DNA of 26,269 nt from Thioalkalivibrio sp. (GTDB lineage Bacteria; Pseudomonadota; Gammaproteobacteria; Ectothiorhodospirales; Ectothiorhodospiraceae). Where the stretch lies: NCBI GenBank assembly GCA_003555285.1, contig PWGH01000085.1:1-26269 (forward strand), read 5' to 3'. The translations under genes were made by a program, and so were the position numbers. The notes beneath the pieces were generated by a model, which was not told where the DNA came from, did no database searches, and was given only the letters and a program-made list of their open reading frames with translations. Shown piece after piece: positions 1-7,488 of the stretch (its first letter is position 1; the number at the start of each line of letters is the position of its first letter).

Positions 1-1
1 G

Positions 2-1747
2 ATGACAGCAGCCCCCGCGCATGCCAAGCCCTCGCAGGAAGGACTGCGGCGGATGGCGGAAACCCGGGTGCTGGAGCGCTACGCCCCGGCCTTTGTGGTG
101 ACCGACGACGCTGGGGACGTGCTGCATTACTCCGGCCGGACCGGCAAGTACCTGGAGTCGCCGACCGGTGCCCCGACGCGCCAGCTGATCCTTCTGGCGC
201 GCAAGGACTTCCGGGCCGAGTTGTCCTCGGCGTTGTTCGACGTGCGCCAGACGCGAGGCCCGGTGACATACCCCGGGCTGCACGTGCGGCTGGACGGCCG
301 CGCGCAGCCCTTCGACCTGACGGTCGAGCCTCTTTCGGCCGAAACCGAGGCACGGTTGTTCCTGGTGCTGTTCGAGGACATTGGCGAACCCGTCGACGCC
401 GAAGCCACCGATACGGCGGCGGTCTCGAACGCCGAAGGCGAATGGGCCACGCGCCTGCAAGCCGAATTGCAGACCACCAAGGAACGCCTGCAAGCCGTGA
501 TCGAGGAATATGAAACGGCGCTCGAGGAATTGCGCTCCTCGAATGAAGAACTCGTGTCGATGAACGAGGAAATGCAGTCGACGACCGAGGAATTGGAGAC
601 GGCCAAGGAGGAGCAGCAATCGGTCAACGAGGAACTGCAGACGGTGAACCGGGAGCTGCATTCCAAGATCGACGATCTGGCCCAGGCCACCGACGACATG
701 CGCAATCTTTTTGCAAGTACGCCCATTGCCACCGTCTTCCTCGACCAGCGGTTGATGATTCGCAGCTTCACCCCGGACGCGACCGGAATCTTCCATCTGA
801 TTGAAACCGATGTGGGCCGGCGGCTGACCGACATCGCTCATCGGCTGTATTACCCGGAATTGCAGAACGATCTGGACCGGGTGATCCGCAGCGGCGAGTC
901 GACGGAACGCCAGGTCGCGACCAAGGCGCCGGACGCGCGGCCGCTGGAACACTTCCTGGCCCGCATCTGGCCGTACCGGGCCGAGAGCGGCGCGATCGAA
1001 GGCGTGCTGGCCACCTTCGTCGATGTGACGCAGCTGGTCGAGGCCGAGGCCCACCAGCGGCTGTTGGTGGCCGAACTGAATCACCGGGTTCGGAACATGC
1101 TGGCGATCGTGCTCGGTCTGGCGGCGCAGACCGGCCGGTCCGACGTCACGATGGAGCAGTTTCTGGAGACCTTCCAGGGGCGCCTGCAGGCGATGGCGCG
1201 CACCTTCGAACTCCTTTCGCGCGAGCAATGGAGCAGCATCGAACTGCGTGAGGTGTTGCAAACGGCGATTGCCCCCTTCGTCAGCCGGGACCACCAGGTC
1301 ATGCGCATGGAAGGGCCGTGGGTGTTGTTGCGCCCGAAGGCCGCGCTGGCGCTGGGGATGGTGCTGCACGAACTGGTCACGAACGCGGTGAAGTACGGGG
1401 CGCTGTCGGACCCCAACGGGCGCATTGCGGTGACCTGGAGTGTGGTCAGTACCCAGGATGCGCACCAGGTCGAGATCGAATGGGCGGAACACAATGGCCC
1501 CGAATGCCGGGAAACGGTGCCCGCGGGCTTCGGCACCCGGCTGATTGCCGGGGAGATGAAACAGACGCTGCAAGGAGACAGCAAAATGGAATTTGCCCGT
1601 GACGGTCTGCGCGTTCATCTGGAATTCCCGGCGGGGGCCAATATCTTCCCGCTGGACGCCGAAGCTCCGGACGCACCGAAGGACGCCTCCGCCTTGGAAG
1701 CCCCTGCCTTTAGCGAAGCCGTGCCGGACGGGAGCCGACATGGGTGA
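2..1747 (+). CDS. Sensor histidine kinase, C-terminal part of a CheB/CheR-PAS-kinase fusion (5' truncated)
   Basis: Signal-transducing histidine kinase that would autophosphorylate and pass phosphate to a receiver, probably the overlapping gene downstream. The reading frame is open to the window edge. The ATG at base 2 is probably an internal Met, because the first ~130 residues match the linker that follows the CheR methyltransferase domain in CheB/CheR fusion proteins (motif ERYAPAFVVTDDAGDVLHYSGR). Next come a long Glu-rich coiled coil at about residues 150-230 (repeated EELxSxNEE pattern), a PAS domain at about 235-345, and an HWE/HisKA_2 type kinase. Its H-box is ELNHRVRN with the phospho-acceptor His at visible residue 361, the N-box is HELVTNAVKYGAL, and a GFGTRLI glycine box lies near the end. 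The methylesterase and methyltransferase domains, if present, lie upstream of the window. The family is clear; the sensed signal is unknown. Confidence 0.88.
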   Translation: MTAAPAHAKPSQEGLRRMAETRVLERYAPAFVVTDDAGDVLHYSGRTGKYLESPTGAPTRQLILLARKDFRAELSSALFDVRQTRGPVTYPGLHVRLDGRAQPFDLTVEPLSAETEARLFLVLFEDIGEPVDAEATDTAAVSNAEGEWATRLQAELQTTKERLQAVIEEYETALEELRSSNEELVSMNEEMQSTTEELETAKEEQQSVNEELQTVNRELHSKIDDLAQATDDMRNLFASTPIATVFLDQRLMIRSFTPDATGIFHLIETDVGRRLTDIAHRLYYPELQNDLDRVIRSGESTERQVATKAPDARPLEHFLARIWPYRAESGAIEGVLATFVDVTQLVEAEAHQRLLVAELNHRVRNMLAIVLGLAAQTGRSDVTMEQFLETFQGRLQAMARTFELLSREQWSSIELREVLQTAIAPFVSRDHQVMRMEGPWVLLRPKAALALGMVLHELVTNAVKYGALSDPNGRIAVTWSVVSTQDAHQVEIEWAEHNGPECRETVPAGFGTRLIAGEMKQTLQGDSKMEFARDGLRVHLEFPAGANIFPLDAEAPDAPKDASALEAPAFSEAVPDGSRHG

Positions 1748-2117
1748 CCGCGAGGCCAATGGACTGGCCGGGCTGCGGATCTTCATCGCCGAGGATCATT
1801 ACGCGATCGCCGCAGCCTTGGTCATGACGCTGGAGCGTTTCGGCTGTACCGTGGTCGCGGAGGCCTCGAGTGCCGCCGCCGCCCGGACCCTGGCCGATCG
1901 TGTCGAGGCCGATTGCGCCATCCTGGATCTGAATCTGGGGGATGATTACTGCTATGCGGCCGCGCAACGGCTTCGCGAACGCCAAATCCCGGTCTTGTTC
2001 ATTTCCGGCTACCGCGATGCCGTCGATCTGCCCGCGGATCTGCAGGCGATTCCCCACCTGCTCAAGCCGGTGGACGCCGAATCGATCCGCCGAGCTCTGC
2101 AGCAGATCACGACCTGA
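1740..2117 (+). CDS. Single-domain response regulator (receiver only)
   Basis: A 125-residue stand-alone receiver with no output domain. Acidic pocket E18-D19, phospho-acceptor D63 in ILDLNLG, S89 in FISGY and K109 in LLKPVD are all in the expected places, so it should be phosphorylatable. The ATG at 1740 was chosen over earlier in-frame starts because a GGGAG ribosome binding site ends 5 nt before it and it overlaps the kinase stop by only 8 nt. That implies translational coupling and a cognate pair. HWE/HisKA_2 kinases are often encoded next to such small receivers. The protein probably relays phosphate or works by protein contact, since it carries no DNA-binding or enzymatic domain. The pairing with the upstream kinase is inferred from the overlap. 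Confidence 0.88.
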   Translation: MGDREANGLAGLRIFIAEDHYAIAAALVMTLERFGCTVVAEASSAAAARTLADRVEADCAILDLNLGDDYCYAAAQRLRERQIPVLFISGYRDAVDLPADLQAIPHLLKPVDAESIRRALQQITT

Positions 2118-2166
2118 GCGCGTAGCGGGCCTTAGCACGTAGCGGGCCTGAGCGCGTAGCGGGCCT
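2116..2166. repeat. 17-bp tandem repeat, three copies
   Basis: Units at 2116-2132, 2133-2149 and 2150-2166. Copies 1 and 3 are identical (GAGCGCGTAGCGGGCCT); copy 2 differs at two positions. The first unit begins inside the TGA stop of the receiver gene, so the array follows directly on the coding end. The rest of the gap to the next gene (2167-2346) shows no further clear element beyond the ribosome binding site before 2347. Confidence 0.85.
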
Positions 2167-2346
2167 GAGCAGCATGTGCAGGGATTCTCCCCATTCCGGT
2201 GCTTCGGACGGTCGGTTACTGTTGTTCAGTGGCCCTGAAGTTCCTGCACCGTTCCAGCGCGACGCCGACTCCGGAATGAGCGGTACGCCGAAACCGCCGG
2301 ACTCGTCATCGCCTTGCCTGGGGCGCTCAATCCCGGTGGAGTCGAC

Positions 2347-5175
2347 ATGGCGAGCGAAGCGCAGAAGGCCGAGGAACAGAAGCGAACCCCCTGGCATGCC
2401 CTTTCCGCCGAGGAGACGCTGGAACGGCTGGAAACCTCGGAGGAAGGTCTGAGCGGCGAGGAGGCGAAGCGGCGGCTCGACCACTACGGCCCCAATCGCC
2501 TGCGCGAGGAAAAGAAACGCCCGGCCTGGCGCCGCTTCCTCGATCAATTCAACAATGTGCTGATGATCATTCTGATCATCGCCGGTGTGGCCAGCCTGTT
2601 GTTGAACCAGCCGATCGATGCGGCCGCCATCTTCGGCGTGGTGCTGATCATTGCCTTGATCGGCTTCATCCAGGAGGGGAGGGCGGAACAGGCGCTCGAA
2701 AGCATCAAGGGCATGCTGACTCCCACGGCGCAAGTGATCCGCGACGGCGAGCGCGAAGAGATCGAGGCCGAAGGGGTCGTTCCCGGGGACCTCGTGATGG
2801 TGCGCAGTGGCGACCGGGTCCCGGCCGATCTGCGCCTGTTGAAAGTGCGCCGCTTTCGCACCCAGGAGGCGGCGCTGACGGGCGAATCGGAGCCCGTCGG
2901 CAAGAACGAGGCGCCGGTTTCGGAGGATGCCGAACTTGCCGAGCGCAGCAGCATGGCCTTTGCGAGCACCATGGCCGTGCAGGGGCAGGTCCGCGGCGTG
3001 GTGGTGGAGACCGGCAGCGGCACCGAGATCGGGCGGATCTCGGAAATGCTCGAGGACGTGGAGCAGATCCAGACCCCGCTGCTACGCCATCTCGACCGTG
3101 CCGGTCGCATCCTCGCGATCATCATCGTCGGGGCCGCGGCGGTCACCGGTCTGTTCGGCGTGCTGGTGCACGGCCTGCCGCTGACCGAGGCTTTCATGGC
3201 TGCCGTGGCCCTCGCCGTCGCCTCGATCCCCGAAGGCCTGCCGGCGATTGTCACCATCACCCTGGCCCTCGGCGTGCAGGTGATGGCCCGGCGCCATGCG
3301 ATCATCCGGCGCCTGCCGGCGGTGGAGACGCTGGGTTCGACGACCATCATCTTTTCCGACAAGACCGGCACCTTGACCCGCAACGAGATGACCGCGCAGG
3401 TGATCGCACTGGCCGATGGCGAGGTGCAGGTTTCCGGGGTCGGTTTCGCGCCCGAGGGCGAATTTCGTCGCGAGGCCGCGCCCGAATCGTCCGCTTCCCC
3501 GTCGTCGAACGGGGAGACGTCCAAGGAGCCGTCGTCGAATGGGGGCGATGCCGAGGCGGCTTCGGGCGAGCCCTTCGACCCGGCCGAGGATCCGCTGCTC
3601 GAACGCTTTCTGATCGCCGGTGCGCTGTGCAACGACGCCGGCCTGCGTCGCGATGACGATAGCGAGGAGTGGACGATCACCGGGGACCCGACCGAAGGGG
3701 CGCTGATCGTCGTCGCCGCCAAGGCCGGACACGATCTCGACGCGCTGCGCCAGGGCTGGGAGCGCCTCGATGCCATTCCCTTCGAGTCCGAGCGCAAGTA
3801 CATGGCGACCCTCGATCAGGACCCGGACGGCGAAGGCGCAGTGATCCATGTGAAGGGCGCGCCGGATCGCATCCTGGAAATGTGCAGCCAGGTGCGCACC
3901 GCCGAGGGCACCGAGTCGATCGACGCCGAGGAGTGGGATCAGCGTATCGAGGACCTGTCGTCGCGCGGTCTGCGCGTGCTGGCGCTGGCGGAGAAGCCTG
4001 CCGGCGAGGTGCGCGAGTTGCAGGAGGACGAGGTGGAGCAGGAACTGGTGCTGCTCGGGCTGGTGGGGCTGTTGGATCCGCCGCGGGAGGCCGCGATCCA
4101 GGGCATCGAGACCTGCCGCAGGGCCGGCATTCGCCCGATCATGGTGACCGGCGATGCCGCAATGACCGCACGCGCGATCGGCGCCCAATTGGGGCTGGGA
4201 CGCACCGACAAGGCGCTCAGCGGCAAGGAACTCGAGGCGATGTCCGACGAGGAGCTGGTCGAGCAGATCGAAGAGGTCGATGTCTACGCCCGTGCGTCGC
4301 CCGAACACAAGCTGCGGCTGGTGCAGGCGGCGCAGACCCAGCGCGAGGTGTGCGCGATGACCGGCGATGGCGTGAACGATGCTCCGGCGCTGAAGCGTGC
4401 GGATGTCGGTGTGGCGATGGGCATTGCCGGGACCGAGGCCGCGCGCGAGGCCTCCGAGATGGTGCTGGCGGACGACAACTTCGCCAGCATCGTCAATGCG
4501 ATCGAGGAGGGTCGCAAGGTCTACGACAACATCAAGAAGACGATCACCTTTTTGTTGCCGACCAATGGTGGTCAGGGGGCGGCGATCATGCTGGCGATCC
4601 TCGCCGGCACCACGCTGCCGGTCACGCCGGTGCAGGCGCTGTGGGTGAACATGGTGGTTGCGGTCACCCTCGGCCTGGCGCTCGCCTTCGAGGCCGGCGA
4701 GCCGGATCTGATGGAGCGGGCACCGCGCGATCCGCAGGCCCCGCTGCTCGATGCCTTTCTGCTCTGGCGCGTCGTCTTCGTGTCGATCCTGCTGCTGGTC
4801 GGCGTCTATGGCATGTTCTTCTGGCTGCTCGAGGTCGAGGGAGCGGCCCAGGAAGTCGCCCGATCCGGCGCGGTCAATCTGCTGGTGATGGGGAGCGTCG
4901 CCTACCTGATCAATAGCCGCTATCTGATTCAGAGTTCCCTGTCGTTGCGCGGGATCTTCGGCAGCCGTCCGGTGCTGATCGCGATTGGCCTGGTGATCGT
5001 GTTCCAACTGGCCTGGACCTACACCGGACCGATGCAGCTGCTGTTCGGCAGCGCCGCGCTGAGCGGGTGGCATTGGCTGGTGATCGTCCTTGCCGCGATC
5101 GCGATCTTTCTGCTGGTCGAGGCGGAAAAATTCGTCTGGCGGTGGCGGCACGGCCGCACCGCGGACGCGACATGA
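2347..5175 (+). CDS. P2-type (CtpF-like) cation-transporting P-type ATPase
   Basis: ATP-driven inner-membrane cation pump, 942 residues. Start chosen at 2347 because GGTGGAG lies 5 nt upstream; an in-frame ATG 11 codons earlier has no such site. Domains in order: N-terminal cation ATPase domain (1-~55), TM1-2, actuator with T178-G-E-S, TM3-4 with P295-E-G-L, phosphorylation site D338-KTGT, nucleotide domain, hinge TGDGVNDAPA, then TM5-10. Against SERCA calcium ligands, the TM4 Glu (E296), a TM5 Asn (N740) and a TM6 Asn (N768) are kept, but the TM5 Glu is Gln (Q743), and the TM6 Thr and Asp are V771 and A772. The TM5-6 region resembles mycobacterial CtpF. Substrate is therefore uncertain (Ca2+, Mn2+, Na+ or other). 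A Ser/Asn/Glu-rich insert with two PSSNG copies follows the phosphorylation domain start. The stop overlaps the next pump gene. Confidence 0.9.
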   Translation: MASEAQKAEEQKRTPWHALSAEETLERLETSEEGLSGEEAKRRLDHYGPNRLREEKKRPAWRRFLDQFNNVLMIILIIAGVASLLLNQPIDAAAIFGVVLIIALIGFIQEGRAEQALESIKGMLTPTAQVIRDGEREEIEAEGVVPGDLVMVRSGDRVPADLRLLKVRRFRTQEAALTGESEPVGKNEAPVSEDAELAERSSMAFASTMAVQGQVRGVVVETGSGTEIGRISEMLEDVEQIQTPLLRHLDRAGRILAIIIVGAAAVTGLFGVLVHGLPLTEAFMAAVALAVASIPEGLPAIVTITLALGVQVMARRHAIIRRLPAVETLGSTTIIFSDKTGTLTRNEMTAQVIALADGEVQVSGVGFAPEGEFRREAAPESSASPSSNGETSKEPSSNGGDAEAASGEPFDPAEDPLLERFLIAGALCNDAGLRRDDDSEEWTITGDPTEGALIVVAAKAGHDLDALRQGWERLDAIPFESERKYMATLDQDPDGEGAVIHVKGAPDRILEMCSQVRTAEGTESIDAEEWDQRIEDLSSRGLRVLALAEKPAGEVRELQEDEVEQELVLLGLVGLLDPPREAAIQGIETCRRAGIRPIMVTGDAAMTARAIGAQLGLGRTDKALSGKELEAMSDEELVEQIEEVDVYARASPEHKLRLVQAAQTQREVCAMTGDGVNDAPALKRADVGVAMGIAGTEAAREASEMVLADDNFASIVNAIEEGRKVYDNIKKTITFLLPTNGGQGAAIMLAILAGTTLPVTPVQALWVNMVVAVTLGLALAFEAGEPDLMERAPRDPQAPLLDAFLLWRVVFVSILLLVGVYGMFFWLLEVEGAAQEVARSGAVNLLVMGSVAYLINSRYLIQSSLSLRGIFGSRPVLIAIGLVIVFQLAWTYTGPMQLLFGSAALSGWHWLVIVLAAIAIFLLVEAEKFVWRWRHGRTADAT
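3499..3544 (+). repeat. In-frame 30-bp-spaced direct repeat in the P2 ATPase gene
   Basis: Two 16-bp copies at 3499-3514 and 3529-3544 (CCGTCGTCGAACGGGG, with T for C at one position in the second) lie exactly ten codons apart. They encode PSSNGETSKE then PSSNGGDAEA at about residues 385-404, a low-complexity loop between the phosphorylation and nucleotide domains. It looks like a small internal duplication that keeps frame. Confidence 0.75.
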
Positions 5176-7340
5176 CCCCGGGATCCGGTTTCCGTATCCC
5201 GAAGCTCGAGGCCGCGTCCACCGACGATCACGCCAACGCCAAGCGCAACGGGCGCGATCCGGGCAACGATGACACCAACCGCGCCGAGCGGCGCGAGCAC
5301 AACGGGCACAACGGGCACAACGGGCACAACGGGGACAACGGGGACAACGGGCACAACGGGCGGGGTGGGTCCGACAAGCATGCCGGGCATAGCGTCGAGC
5401 TCTTTCGCACCCGCTTCTGGGTCTGCCTGATCCTGACCGTTCCGGTGCTGTTCTGGGAGCCGATGCTGCAGGACTGGTTCGGCTACCAGGCGCCGGAATT
5501 CCCCGGCTCCGGGTGGATTGCGCCGGTGCTGGGGACCGTCATCTTTATCTACGGCGGCTGGGTCTTCTTGCAGGGGGCGGTGCGCGAACTCGGTGCGCGC
5601 CAGCCCGGCATGATGACACTGATCGCGCTCGCGATCAGTGTCGCCTTCGTCTACAGCGCCGCCGTCACGTTGGGCTTCGAGGGGCATGCCCTGTGGTGGG
5701 AGTTGGCGACCCTGGTCACGATCATGTTGCTCGGGCACTGGATCGAGATGCGTTCGATCTTCCTGGCGCAGGGCGCGTTGAAGGAACTGGCCAAGCTGCT
5801 GCCCGATACCGCCCTGCGCCTGCGTGGCGACGACCACACCGAGGAGATCCCGGTGCATCAGCTGCAGGAGGGCGACCGGATCCTGGTGCGTCCGGGGGCC
5901 AGCATCCCGGCCGATGGGGTGGTCGATGACGGCCACAGTACCGTGAACGAGGCGATGATCACCGGCGAGTCCCGACCGGTGCAGAAACAGGCGCAGGATC
6001 AGGTGGTGGCCGGCACCATCAATGGTGAAGGTTCGTTGCGGATCCGGGTGGTCGGCACCGGCGAGCAGACCGCCCTTGCGGGCATCATGCGGTTGGTCGA
6101 GCAGGCCCAAAAATCGCGGTCGAGGGGCCAGGATCTGGCCGATCGGGCGGCCTTGCTGCTCACGGTGGTCGCGATCGGTGCCGGAGGCCTGACGATGGCC
6201 GCCTGGCTGCTGTTCGGGGCGACGCTGGATTTCACCATCACCCGCACCGTGACCGTGCTGGTGATCGCCTGCCCGCACGCCCTCGGGCTCGCGGTCCCGT
6301 TGGTGGTCGCGATCTCGACCACCGCCGGGGCTCGCAATGGACTGCTGGTGCGTGATCGCCGTGGGCTGGAGGAAGCTCGACACCTCGATGTCGTGGTCTT
6401 CGACAAGACCGGCACGCTGACCCTGGGCGAGCACCGGGTGGTCGAGACGATCACCGCCCAGGACCTCGAAACCGGCGAAGCCCTGCGCCTGGCCGCGGCG
6501 GTGGAGCGCGATTCGGAACACCCGATCGCCCGGGCCCTGTTGAGCAGTGCCGAGGCGCAGGCGATCGAGGTGCCGCGCGCGACGGATTTCCAGGCCATTG
6601 CCGGCCAGGGGGTGCAGGCCCGGGTCGAGGGCCGCGAACTGCAGGTGGGGGGGGTGGCCCTGCTGCGCACGCTCGAACAGGCGCCGCCGGAAGCGCTGCA
6701 GGCGGCGGCTGAACGCTTCGGCGAGGCCGGCCAGGCGGCGGTCTACCTGACCGAAGGGCAGCGCGTTCTCGCGGTGTTCGCGATCGCCGATGCGCTGCGT
6801 CCGGAATCGCAGGAGGCCGTCGATCGGTTGCACCGCCAGGGCATCCGGGTGGCGATGCTCACCGGCGATTCCCGGGCCGTGGCGAAGCATATCGCGGCCG
6901 AGTTGGGCATCGATACCGTCTTTGCCGAGGTGCTGCCCGAGGACAAGGCGAAGAAGATCGAGGCCCTGCAACGCGAGGGGCAGCGGGTGGCGATGGTTGG
7001 CGACGGGGTGAACGATGCACCGGCGCTGGTCACGGCCGATGTCGGCATCGCGATCGGCGCCGGGGCCGATGTGGCGGTGGAGGCGGGGGATGTGGTGCTG
7101 GTGCGCAGCGACCCCCGTGACGTGGCGCGCATCATGGTGCTCAGCCGTGCGACGCATCGCAAGATGCTGCAGAATCTGTGGTGGGCGGCCGGATACAACA
7201 TAGCGGCGATCCCGTTGGCGGCGGGTGTGCTCGCCTGGGCCGGCATTCTGCTGGCGCCGGCTGCCGGTGCGATTCTGATGTCGGCCAGCACCGTGATCGT
7301 CGCGTTGAATGCGCAACTGCTGCGGCGCGTGAGCCTGTAG
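5172..7340 (+). CDS. P1B-type (CopB-like, CPH class) heavy-metal-translocating ATPase
   Basis: ATP-driven export of copper or silver ions across the inner membrane is the expected role; 722 residues. The start is the ATG of an ATGA overlap with the preceding ATPase stop, so the two pumps are translationally coupled. The N-terminus (1-~75) is hydrophilic and carries a His/Asp-rich Asn-Gly-His repeat (residues ~43-64) instead of a CxxC metal-binding domain. Eight predicted TM segments follow. Key sites: T264-G-E-S, metal-binding C367-P-H in TM6, phosphorylation D411-KTGT, SEHP in the nucleotide domain, GDGVNDAPAL hinge, GYNxxAIPLAAGVL in TM7 and M703-SxST in TM8. CPH plus MSxST and a His-rich N-terminus are hallmarks of the P1B-3 (CopB) subgroup. 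Cu+ versus Cu2+ or Ag+ cannot be decided from sequence. No copper-responsive regulator lies nearby. Confidence 0.93.
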   Translation: MTPGSGFRIPKLEAASTDDHANAKRNGRDPGNDDTNRAERREHNGHNGHNGHNGDNGDNGHNGRGGSDKHAGHSVELFRTRFWVCLILTVPVLFWEPMLQDWFGYQAPEFPGSGWIAPVLGTVIFIYGGWVFLQGAVRELGARQPGMMTLIALAISVAFVYSAAVTLGFEGHALWWELATLVTIMLLGHWIEMRSIFLAQGALKELAKLLPDTALRLRGDDHTEEIPVHQLQEGDRILVRPGASIPADGVVDDGHSTVNEAMITGESRPVQKQAQDQVVAGTINGEGSLRIRVVGTGEQTALAGIMRLVEQAQKSRSRGQDLADRAALLLTVVAIGAGGLTMAAWLLFGATLDFTITRTVTVLVIACPHALGLAVPLVVAISTTAGARNGLLVRDRRGLEEARHLDVVVFDKTGTLTLGEHRVVETITAQDLETGEALRLAAAVERDSEHPIARALLSSAEAQAIEVPRATDFQAIAGQGVQARVEGRELQVGGVALLRTLEQAPPEALQAAAERFGEAGQAAVYLTEGQRVLAVFAIADALRPESQEAVDRLHRQGIRVAMLTGDSRAVAKHIAAELGIDTVFAEVLPEDKAKKIEALQREGQRVAMVGDGVNDAPALVTADVGIAIGAGADVAVEAGDVVLVRSDPRDVARIMVLSRATHRKMLQNLWWAAGYNIAAIPLAAGVLAWAGILLAPAAGAILMSASTVIVALNAQLLRRVSL
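5301..5363 (+). repeat. 9-bp tandem repeat encoding Asn-Gly-His/Asp
   Basis: Seven in-frame 9-bp units: AACGGGCAC three times, AACGGGGAC twice, AACGGGCAC once and AACGGGCGG once. They encode (NGH)3(NGD)2(NGH)(NGR) in the cytosolic N-terminus of the CopB-like pump. The His-rich run is a plausible metal-binding segment. The near-identical DNA units could change number by replication slippage without shifting frame. Confidence 0.9.
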
Positions 7341-7355
7341 ATCGCCCCGGCGATC
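7340..7355 (+). terminator. Possible weak hairpin after the ATPase operon
   Basis: GATCGCCCCGGCGATC can fold as a 6-bp GC-rich stem with a 4-nt loop. It begins at the last base of the CopB-like stop codon. Only three T residues follow (7361-7363), so a true intrinsic terminator is doubtful. Confidence 0.25.
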
Positions 7356-7390
7356 CGGGTTTGCGCGGCGGCCGACCCGATAAGGGCGGC

Positions 7391-7408
7391 AGTGTCATCA
7401 ACGACACT
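7391..7408. promoter_or_regulatory. Inverted repeat upstream of the acyl-ligase fusion gene
   Basis: AGTGTC-atcaac-GACACT is a perfect 6-bp inverted repeat with a 6-nt spacer. It lies 81 bp before the predicted start of the ligase-ACP-acyltransferase gene, in a 148-bp gap with no gene. Its size fits a dimeric repressor operator. No cognate regulator is visible. Confidence 0.3.
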
Positions 7409-7488
7409 CGGATACCCCGTCCGGCCGAATGGCCTGTCACACGAACGTCAGATCTGCGAATGCCCAATCCCGATTGGAGGTGCGACCC

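Noticed and set aside
1318..1602. Small plus-strand frame inside the kinase gene
   Set aside because: Out-of-frame shadow of the kinase domain.
5067..5171. Upstream in-frame start for the CopB-like ATPase
   Set aside because: It would lie inside the preceding ATPase gene; the ATGA overlap start at 5172 gives a normal N-terminus.
3082..7316. Long minus-strand frames opposite the two ATPase genes
   Set aside because: Gln/His/Arg/Asp-rich composition without domains; shadows of the P-type ATPase coding strand.
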